Assembly: GCA_021833085.1 (NCBI GenBank)
Contig: JAKBGL010000087.1
Span: forward strand, 1-5,731
Source of the DNA: Actinomycetes bacterium
GTDB taxonomy: Bacteria; Actinomycetota; Acidimicrobiia; Acidimicrobiales; Acidimicrobiaceae
Direction: 5' to 3'
DNA: 5,731 nt
In this document: positions 1-5,731 of the stretch, piece after piece
How the letters are laid out: each line of letters opens with the position of its first letter
How positions within the stretch are numbered: position 1 is the stretch's first letter
Program-made: the position numbers and the translations under genes
Notes under the pieces: generated by a model
What the model was told of the DNA's origin: nothing
The model's input: only the letters and a program-made list of their open reading frames with translations
Database searches by the model: none

Positions 1-2426
1 CGGCCGATTTTATCATCTCCAAGGTAAAGGAAGGTCATCCACCTTCAAAGATGGGTTTACTCTTCGCACAGCCAAACCATTACCTGCCATATTGGGAGAT
101 TTTGTGTTCAGAGATGAGTGATTTAAAGACTAATATCGTTGAAGACGCCTCTGGGGACGCTGGACACTCGCAGGTGTCTTTCTACTCTTTGTTCAATTCC
201 CTTCAGTCCGAAAAAGTCCGACAGCTTCCAGTTGGACAGCTGTTACAGTCGTTCCTAGTTTGGGTAGACTCAGACTTTAGTAGGGTCGAATTTATCGATC
301 GCTTCCCGGGAATACTTTCCAATATAAATGAGACAATATACGATAATGAGTGTCGAACCTTTGAGTTCTGGGACTTGATTACTACCGAAGCTAACATCTA
401 CAGAGGGAGGCAAGAGTGGCAGTCTCACCTTGAATATCTAAAACAACTGTGGGGGAGTAGGAGACGCCCTATCTATCTAGGTGGTCGAGCCTTAACTAAG
501 GGTGAGACGGAGACCGTCTTGAAGCAGCTCTCTCGTCTAAGTGACTTCATTGACACATCATTTAAACTTTTCGACCGACTTCAAGGTGGGACGTTCGCGA
601 GCATGGCAGATGCGATCATCGAGTACATGAGAGCACTCGTTAGACCAGCAAGAGTGACGACTAAAACCCCTAGCATTCTCGATGGATTTGAAGAACTTAT
701 TGAATTCGCAAACGAGTTGAATGTACTTGACTCCCTTGCCCTCGACTCCTCTTTCGATACTCTCCAGCTACTACTACAGAACTTTCTTGAGATGCGTGTC
801 AGAACACCGAGTAGTTCGAGACAGCTAGTTACGGTAGCTCCTTTGATGTCTACGCTTGGTACAAGCTTTGACTATCTTGTTGTCGTTGGTATGAACGATA
901 ATCTGGCGTCTCTTGGGGGTAATGCGTCATCTTCTTTTGACGACTACAGCGTTGCTACGTTGGGACTTCCGCTTTTAACTTCAAAAGAATTTGGAGATCG
1001 AGCACTGACGCACCTAGTTATGTTAATGCGGTCGAGCAGGGGAACTCTAGTAACCTTCGATAAAACCAAAGTGAGTACTGGTGGCGAGGTTAGCGAGTCG
1101 ATTTCACAACTGCTCGAAGTTCTAACCAAAACGGACGGGACAGCCAAGATCGAGTCTGCAGCTATGAAGCTGCAGACTCGTACCGAAGAGTTGCGTCAAC
1201 CACTCTCAATAAAAGATTTACTGATACTCATAGACGAGGTGTCGCAACTCCTTGAGTTGGAAGCGACAAGCTTTACGTCTGAAAGACTACAGCCAGCGTT
1301 ATCTAACACGCGTGAAGTTGAACGTAAATTCAAATCTAGAGAGGCAGAAGAGGGGCTTGACCTCGACTATATCGACCTGGTTGCCCTCTCAGAGGGCACA
1401 CACCTTAGAGACTTTCCAATTCAGCAAGGACGAGTTAGGCTATCGCCAAGCCAACTAGAGTCCTACGTCAAGTGTCCATACGCTTTCTTTGTAAACTCAA
1501 TACTAGGGGTATCATCCCCTGATCGTCCCGAAGATACACTCTATATGAGTCCACGAACTATGGGAGAGTTGATCCATGGGGTGATGGAGGAGATTCTTCG
1601 AGAAGCTAGTGACGACCAACTCGATACCGTTCACGCTATCTCTTTGGAACGCCTCTTCGAAGAATCTGATCGTCTCCTAAGGTTGAGATTCGAGGAGCTC
1701 TTGAAAACTGGACGTGTGGGAAGGAGAGCCTTCGAGTCGATCAACTTCAACAAGGCAAAGGCGAACATACGTCGTCTGCTAAAGGTACTCGACTCTCAGG
1801 TATCGTTAGAAAAGGGAATGGAGTTCATAACTGAACTTCGTTTTGACGAGATTGACCTGGACAGAAGTATCAGCTCTATCAAGAACGAGCTGCCAGTCGT
1901 CTTTACAGGGAAAGTCGATCTAGTCGTGGATCAAGGTTCATGTAAAGATAGACAGCTTCTGGTCGTTGACTACAAAACTGGATCAATAGAGACCTATAGG
2001 GAGATAAGCGACAAGACCCCCACGGCAAAAGGTGACAAGTTTCAGCTGTTCATCTACGCATTAGCAGTCGCAAAGCTATTTCAAGTACCGATTGATACTA
2101 TTACCACAAAGTACTGGTTTTCCTCAGTGTTTTCGGGACAAAGAGTAGTTGAGGTGAACTTTACCCCCGACTCACTGAAAGTAGCGGGCTCAGAGGTTGA
2201 AAAAGTCGTGAACTTGATACTTCAAGGAGCCTACATGGGAAGGTCTTCACCAAGACTCACTAGACATGGAAGTTGTGAGTACTGCAATCCGAAGGGGCTA
2301 AAGGACCCTTCGCTTGAAAGAGTCTGGCTATGGCACCTCTCAAATCTGCTGAACGCTTCCATAGCAGTACCCAACGATTGGTTAGACAACGTGAGAGAGG
2401 CTGCAAGACAGGAGGGGAGTAGTTGA
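1..2426 (+). CDS. AddB-like helicase-nuclease subunit with PD-(D/E)XK nuclease domain (5' partial)
   Basis: Likely the non-motor subunit of an AddAB/AdnAB-type complex that resects double-strand breaks in the cytoplasm. The frame is open from base 3 (807 residues seen). The ATG at 51 is probably internal: it has no well-spaced ribosome binding site and the similarity runs upstream of it, so the N-terminal ATPase-like part lies outside the window. Bases 36-75 (SKMGLLFAQ) fit helicase motif IV; about 820-900 (FDYLVVVG) and 990-1060 (LMRSSRGTLVTF) fit motifs V and VI in degenerate form, suggesting a dead motor. The nuclease domain begins near 1440 (LSPSQLESYVKCPYAFF). It has G-x3-H with His at 1575, Asp at 1917 (GKVD), D-x-K at 1968/1974 (VVDYKTG) and Q-x3-Y at 2043/2055, so it should be active. 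Cysteines at 1473, 2274 and 2283 resemble the AddB/Cas4 Fe-S ligands, but the last expected cysteine is missing. The gene overlaps the downstream helicase gene by 4 bases. Alternative name: AdnA-like or RecC-position subunit. The nuclease call is firm; the exact subfamily is inference. Confidence 0.88.
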   Translation, partial: ADFIISKVKEGHPPSKMGLLFAQPNHYLPYWEILCSEMSDLKTNIVEDASGDAGHSQVSFYSLFNSLQSEKVRQLPVGQLLQSFLVWVDSDFSRVEFIDRFPGILSNINETIYDNECRTFEFWDLITTEANIYRGRQEWQSHLEYLKQLWGSRRRPIYLGGRALTKGETETVLKQLSRLSDFIDTSFKLFDRLQGGTFASMADAIIEYMRALVRPARVTTKTPSILDGFEELIEFANELNVLDSLALDSSFDTLQLLLQNFLEMRVRTPSSSRQLVTVAPLMSTLGTSFDYLVVVGMNDNLASLGGNASSSFDDYSVATLGLPLLTSKEFGDRALTHLVMLMRSSRGTLVTFDKTKVSTGGEVSESISQLLEVLTKTDGTAKIESAAMKLQTRTEELRQPLSIKDLLILIDEVSQLLELEATSFTSERLQPALSNTREVERKFKSREAEEGLDLDYIDLVALSEGTHLRDFPIQQGRVRLSPSQLESYVKCPYAFFVNSILGVSSPDRPEDTLYMSPRTMGELIHGVMEEILREASDDQLDTVHAISLERLFEESDRLLRLRFEELLKTGRVGRRAFESINFNKAKANIRRLLKVLDSQVSLEKGMEFITELRFDEIDLDRSISSIKNELPVVFTGKVDLVVDQGSCKDRQLLVVDYKTGSIETYREISDKTPTAKGDKFQLFIYALAVAKLFQVPIDTITTKYWFSSVFSGQRVVEVNFTPDSLKVAGSEVEKVVNLILQGAYMGRSSPRLTRHGSCEYCNPKGLKDPSLERVWLWHLSNLLNASIAVPNDWLDNVREAARQEGSS
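1151..1180. repeat. Perfect 13-bp inverted repeat with 4-nt loop inside the nuclease gene
   Basis: The left arm CGAGTCTGCAGCT (1151-1163) and right arm AGCTGCAGACTCG (1168-1180) are exact reverse complements around ATGA (1164-1167). The arms code for part of the stretch IESAAMKLQTR, in the linker between the helicase-like half and the nuclease domain. No T-run follows, so it is not a usual intrinsic terminator. The next base pair out (T-T) does not match, so the stem is exactly 13 bp. It would form a strong RNA hairpin or a symmetric protein-binding site; its role is unknown. Confidence 0.9.
1382..1398. repeat. 17-nt near-perfect palindrome, 8-bp half-sites around one base
   Basis: TGCCCTCT (1382-1389) and AGAGGGCA (1391-1398) are exact reverse complements around a single C at 1390. 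It lies in the coding sequence about 45 bases before the nuclease domain begins. As RNA it would be a 7-bp stem with a 3-nt loop. A palindrome this size is only mildly unusual in a window of this length. Confidence 0.5.
2411..2425 (+). promoter_or_regulatory. Ribosome binding site and TTG start of the helicase-nuclease gene
   Basis: GGAGG at 2411-2415 is followed by 7 bases and then TTG at 2423-2425. An in-frame TAG at 2420-2422 rules out any earlier start. The TTG overlaps the TGA stop (2424-2426) of the upstream gene, so the Shine-Dalgarno sequence lies inside the last codons of that gene. This layout is typical of translational coupling, which would help keep the two subunits in equal amounts. 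The site and spacing are seen directly; the coupling is inference. Confidence 0.85.
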
Positions 2427-5400
2427 TTCTTGAAGATGAGATAAGTAGAGCACGGATTAAAGACGACCTACGCACCTCTCTGTTTGTTGAGGCTGGAGCC
2501 GGTAGTGGAAAGACTACTGCACTGGTAGGTCGAGTTCTCTCTCTAGTGCTTGAGGAGGAGACAGATATACGCTCGATAGTCGCAATCACCTTCACTGAAA
2601 AAGCAGCAAATGAGCTCAGAGAACGGCTGATTTGGGAACTAAAGGCGGTCGCTAGCGACTCTAAGCCTTCTAGTAAGGTTCGACAGCAACGCGCCGTTTC
2701 GTCTCTCAACGTCATAGACCAAGCACCAATAGGTACTATTCATTCGTTCTCCCGTCGTATACTTACTCGTCTCTCTTCTCTTGCCAATCTTCCTGCAGAG
2801 ATTGCAGTTATGGATACAACGGAGTCTGAGATCGACTTTGAAAAGCACTGGTCCCAATTCATGGAACAGGTTCTTTCAAGAGATAGTCTAAAGAGTGTCC
2901 TTTCTATCCTACTCCATGCAAAACGCTCTGACTCCTTACGAGATCTAGCTAAGGAGATGCTCAGAAGTAAGGTCGTAATTGACAGTGTTCGTCAGTGGTG
3001 TAGTGCAAAGGGTTCTCTGTTGCAAGATGAGGAGATCGAACTAAGTCTCAACGTAGTGTTGGATATCTTCAGAAAACAGCTGTTGCAACTAAAAGAAGTC
3101 GGACGGCTATGCAAAGATCCAGACGACTCCTTGCTGGGAGCGGTTACGTCGCTTGTGCAGCGTCTTGAAGATCTACTTGACGAACCATCTAGCTTCGAAA
3201 TTTTAGAGGTACTTACACGACTTCCTAATGCGAGTACCAACATCGATAGGTTTAGATTGCCGAGGAACATGGGACGCCAAAGTGCTTGGATGGGCAGCAA
3301 GAAAGAGCTCGTAGATAGCCTAAATCAGTTCGCAGACCAAATAGCAGCAGAGGTATACGAACTTATAGATACCGCTCTTCGCACTTTCATCTTCTATCTG
3401 ACCGATTTTGTCATTGACTATCGAGATCAAAGACGTTCTAAGGGACGGCTCTCATTCGACGATCTCATCGACTTTAGTATCGAGCTTCTTTGTGATCCAA
3501 TAGTTGGAGTTAAAGCGAGACGAGTGCTATACAACAACTTTAAAGTTGTGATGCTCGATGAGTTTCAAGATACTGACCCAGCTCAGATCTTGTTAGCCTC
3601 CTTGGTGACGACACCATATACCGAGGCGTTCGATAGAAACTGGGACGTTGCGACTCCCACAGCTGGAAGATTATTTCTTGTGGGTGACCCAAAACAGGCT
3701 ATCTATAGATTCCGCGGTGCGGATCTGTCAGTATTTTATAGAGCCCAGAGGCGATTGACGGAGGTGGGCGAGTCCGTAAAACTCGTTACAAACTTTAGGA
3801 GCACCAAGGGAGTCTGCGACTTCATAAACGACATCTGCTACCCCGTCTTTCAATTTGATAGGGTAGGTTCACAGACCAAGTCCTCGGTGACCTATGAACC
3901 TTTGCGTGCTGTGAGGATCTCAAGCTCAACTGGACCTTCAGGATCTTTTATTGGACGGAAGGCGCTTGGAGGTGAGAAAGACGTAAAGAAAACGCTGACA
4001 ACCTCTGAAGTACGTGGTGCTGAGGCCCAAGCGACAGCTGCTGCTATTTTAAAGATCGTCGAAGAGAGATGGTCTATCCGTGAGAGCTTTACGGACGATG
4101 AACGTCCAGCGAGTTTCGGTGATATTACGGTACTTGTTCCTAAGCGCACTGCACTTTCTCAGCTTGAGGTGGCGCTCAAGAGCCTAAAGATACCTTATGT
4201 GCTTGATGTCTCTGTTGATATTCTTTCCACCCAGCTTATCCGCACGTTAATACTCACGTTATGGTCAATTTGGGACCCTGCTGACGAGGTCAATATAGTA
4301 TCAGTGTTGAAGAGTTTCCTTTTCCATGTCTCGAATGAACATCTCGTTAGGCATCGCATTAAATGTCAAGGAACCTTTAGATATCTCGATAAAAGCTCCA
4401 ACGTTTGCGCATGTCCGGTTGGCGAAGCGCTCTCTCAACTCGCTGCACTGCGTAGCGATCTAACGAGTGCACCGGTAAACCTATGTATAACAAAGGTGAT
4501 CGATCACTTTACCCTGTTTGAGTCCACTAAAAGGCTTGAAGACTGGCAGACTCAGTGGAAGAGACTTGAGTGGTTTATAGATCAGGCGGTCTATTGGACC
4601 TCGACGACTTCAGACAGTCTAGGTGCTTTCTTACGTTACATCCAAAGACTGCTATCATCGAAGAACTACATTTTAGATAAAGCAGTAAAACACGTGGGAG
4701 ATGATGCAGTAACCATATCAACGATTCATGGAGCCAAGGGACTTGAGTATCCAATCTGTATAGTTTCAGCGATGTCAACGTCGGTCGTGGGTTCGAACAA
4801 CGCCGATACAGAAGTGCTTTTAGATAGCGATCATCAGATCGAGTATAAGTTCATGGGTCAAAGATCAAAGGGATACACGAGCTATCTAGAGAGACAAAAG
4901 AACGAAGATTTACTAGAGGCGCAGCGTTTGCTCTATGTTGCGTTTACTCGTGCGAGAGATCACCTGGTAGTGTCGCTCTTTAGAGACTACCAGGTAGATT
5001 TAGATAGTCTTCCATCGAAAGTTACATACGCTCAACTAGTATCCGCTTCGGTCAAAGAGCTTTCTGTGTTTGAAGATACCCCTGATCTTTTTGAGAACTT
5101 AGATACGATACGCAAGTATGCAGAACGTACTAGAGAGGTAAGGAGTGATGCTCAGTACCTCTCAAATGCGCACCGTCTCCAAGTTCGCGATAGCGATCGT
5201 GTCCATGAACTCATCTCGGAGTATGAAGATAACATCTTCAACCTCGCAAAAAACTATAAGGCTGTGATAGAACCTATAGGCGTCACGAGTGCATCAAAAA
5301 ACGTGACTCGCTACCTAGGGGATGACTTTGAACGCTCTGGCGGAGAGGTGGAAGGTGGTGAAGTTCCTGATCTCCAGAGCCTCAATCGACCAGGTAAAAT

Positions 5401-5731
5401 CGGATCTGCTCTTCACTATCTCTTGAAACTTATCGACTTAAATGATGTGACAGACCTCCCTGCAGTAGCTGAAGTTGTCTGTAAGCAGTACGGTTGTCTA
5501 GAGTACTTTAACGAGGTCGTATCTATGGCGACAGCCGCCATGACCTGTACCACCGTTCGTAAGGCCCTAGATTGTGGAGCAAAAATTAATAAAGAGGTCT
5601 TTGTTTCTAGGATCTCTGACGAATCAAGAAGATGGTTCGAGGGTTTTATAGATCTTTTAATTGAGTATGAAGACCATGTAGAGATAGTTGACTTCAAATC
5701 AGCCGCTGTTTTACCTAAAGGTAGGGGAAGT
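2423..5731 (+). CDS. AddA/RecB-like UvrD-family helicase-nuclease subunit (3' partial)
   Basis: ATP-driven DNA translocase and nuclease, the motor partner of the upstream subunit. The frame is open from the TTG at 2423 to the window end (1103 residues, no stop). TTG is the likely start: an in-frame TAG lies directly before it, GGAGG lies 7 bases upstream, and no in-frame ATG occurs before the Walker A motif. Superfamily 1 motifs in order: Walker A AGAGSGKT (24-31), Ia AITFTEKAA (54-62), Ib GTIHSF (104-109), Walker B LDEFQDTD (378-385), III LVGDPKQAIYRFRGAD (419-434), IV TNFRST (456-461), V STIHGAKGLEYP (766-777), VI RLLYVAFTRAR (835-845). All key residues are kept, so the motor should be active. 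The C-terminal PD-(D/E)XK nuclease shows GSALH (994-998), Asp1077 (GFID) and D-x-K at 1090/1092; the Q-x3-Y motif would lie beyond the window. The VGDPKQAIY and HGAKGLEYP wording is closer to RecB/AddA than to UvrD/PcrA repair helicases. The call of a RecB/AddA-class helicase-nuclease is firm; whether addA, recB or adnB is the right name is not settled here. Confidence 0.94.
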   Translation, partial: MILEDEISRARIKDDLRTSLFVEAGAGSGKTTALVGRVLSLVLEEETDIRSIVAITFTEKAANELRERLIWELKAVASDSKPSSKVRQQRAVSSLNVIDQAPIGTIHSFSRRILTRLSSLANLPAEIAVMDTTESEIDFEKHWSQFMEQVLSRDSLKSVLSILLHAKRSDSLRDLAKEMLRSKVVIDSVRQWCSAKGSLLQDEEIELSLNVVLDIFRKQLLQLKEVGRLCKDPDDSLLGAVTSLVQRLEDLLDEPSSFEILEVLTRLPNASTNIDRFRLPRNMGRQSAWMGSKKELVDSLNQFADQIAAEVYELIDTALRTFIFYLTDFVIDYRDQRRSKGRLSFDDLIDFSIELLCDPIVGVKARRVLYNNFKVVMLDEFQDTDPAQILLASLVTTPYTEAFDRNWDVATPTAGRLFLVGDPKQAIYRFRGADLSVFYRAQRRLTEVGESVKLVTNFRSTKGVCDFINDICYPVFQFDRVGSQTKSSVTYEPLRAVRISSSTGPSGSFIGRKALGGEKDVKKTLTTSEVRGAEAQATAAAILKIVEERWSIRESFTDDERPASFGDITVLVPKRTALSQLEVALKSLKIPYVLDVSVDILSTQLIRTLILTLWSIWDPADEVNIVSVLKSFLFHVSNEHLVRHRIKCQGTFRYLDKSSNVCACPVGEALSQLAALRSDLTSAPVNLCITKVIDHFTLFESTKRLEDWQTQWKRLEWFIDQAVYWTSTTSDSLGAFLRYIQRLLSSKNYILDKAVKHVGDDAVTISTIHGAKGLEYPICIVSAMSTSVVGSNNADTEVLLDSDHQIEYKFMGQRSKGYTSYLERQKNEDLLEAQRLLYVAFTRARDHLVVSLFRDYQVDLDSLPSKVTYAQLVSASVKELSVFEDTPDLFENLDTIRKYAERTREVRSDAQYLSNAHRLQVRDSDRVHELISEYEDNIFNLAKNYKAVIEPIGVTSASKNVTRYLGDDFERSGGEVEGGEVPDLQSLNRPGKIGSALHYLLKLIDLNDVTDLPAVAEVVCKQYGCLEYFNEVVSMATAAMTCTTVRKALDCGAKINKEVFVSRISDESRRWFEGFIDLLIEYEDHVEIVDFKSAAVLPKGRGS
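4962..4995. repeat. 10-bp inverted repeat with 14-nt spacer in the helicase gene
   Basis: ACCTGGTAGT (4962-4971) and ACTACCAGGT (4986-4995) are exact reverse complements. The spacer contains a further CTC/GAG pairing (4976-4978 with 4983-4985) around TTTA, giving a stem with a 4-nt bulge and a short top stem. It lies just after helicase motif VI. No T-run follows. It may be chance. Confidence 0.6.

Noticed and set aside
51..53. ATG at 51 as the true start of the first gene
   Set aside because: The frame is open to base 3, AAGGAAGG lies about 18 bases upstream (too far), and the protein begins in the middle of a helicase-like fold, so the gene starts before the window.
505..519. 6-bp stem with 3-nt loop (AGACGG/CCGTCT)
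   Set aside because: Stems of this size are expected many times by chance in a window this long.
1164..1166. ATG in the hairpin loop as an internal start for a nuclease-only protein
   Set aside because: No Shine-Dalgarno sequence is placed for it, and the codon sits in the loop of a strong stem that would hinder initiation.
1151..1190. Hairpin as an intrinsic terminator
   Set aside because: No run of T follows the right arm (GTACCGAAG) and it lies in mid-gene.
1252..1458. Same-strand open frame of 68 codons in another frame
   Set aside because: It is a shadow of the AddB-like gene, with no ribosome binding site or domain that I can see; the real frame continues through it into the nuclease motifs.
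2290..2312. 7-bp stem with 9-nt loop (CGAAGGG/CCCTTCG)
   Set aside because: Expected by chance several times in this window, and it is inside coding sequence with no T-run.
2260..2715. Antisense open frame of 151 codons across the gene junction
   Set aside because: It lies opposite two well-supported genes, is rich in Ser/Arg as expected of a shadow frame, and has no recognisable domain.
2992..3300. Antisense open frame of 102 codons
   Set aside because: Low-complexity Ser/Arg/Leu shadow of the helicase gene with no recognisable domain.
5416..5697. Antisense open frame of 93 codons near the right edge
   Set aside because: It lies opposite the conserved nuclease domain and has no family resemblance.
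1..5731. A defence island, CRISPR-Cas or mobile element context (suggested by the Cas4-like nuclease motifs)
   Set aside because: The nuclease motifs belong to full-length helicase-nuclease subunits; there are no repeats of CRISPR type, no transposase and no other defence gene in the window.

Overview
The window is entirely coding and holds two adjacent genes on the + strand, both cut by the window edges. Together they encode a two-subunit ATP-dependent helicase-nuclease of the RecBCD/AddAB/AdnAB type, which in bacteria resects double-strand DNA ends for RecA loading and degrades foreign linear DNA. No RNA gene, mobile element, CRISPR array, promoter or terminator is visible, and there is no intergenic gap.

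Region 1 (bases 1-2426) is the C-terminal 807 residues of an AddB-like subunit. It has a degenerate second half of a UvrD-type helicase fold followed by a complete PD-(D/E)XK nuclease domain: G-x3-H, D, D-x-K and Q-x3-Y. Cysteines before and after the nuclease look like the AddB/Cas4 iron-sulphur arrangement, but the expected fourth cysteine is absent. Region 2 (2423-5731) is an AddA/RecB-like subunit. All the main superfamily 1 helicase motifs are intact in the 1103 residues seen, and the C-terminal nuclease has begun but is cut off just after its D-x-K motif. The second gene starts at a TTG that overlaps the stop codon of the first, behind a strong Shine-Dalgarno sequence, so the two are very probably one translationally coupled operon. 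The order (AddB-like then AddA-like) is that of addB-addA in Bacillus and also of adnA-adnB in mycobacteria.

Organism: a bacterium with GC content a little under one half (by eye) and frequent AGA/AGG, CTA and ATA codons. From memory, both proteins resemble a set of actinobacterial RecB/AddA-like and PD-(D/E)XK proteins more than Bacillus AddAB or mycobacterial AdnAB. An actinobacterium of moderate GC, for example of the Acidimicrobiia, is a weak guess and was not tested.

Beyond the genes, the clearest extra signal is a perfect 13-bp inverted repeat with a 4-nt loop inside the first gene (1151-1180). A weaker interrupted hairpin (4962-4995) and a 17-nt palindrome (1382-1398) are also present. 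I do not see a wholly new biological system; this looks like a divergent version of a known DNA-end-processing machine.
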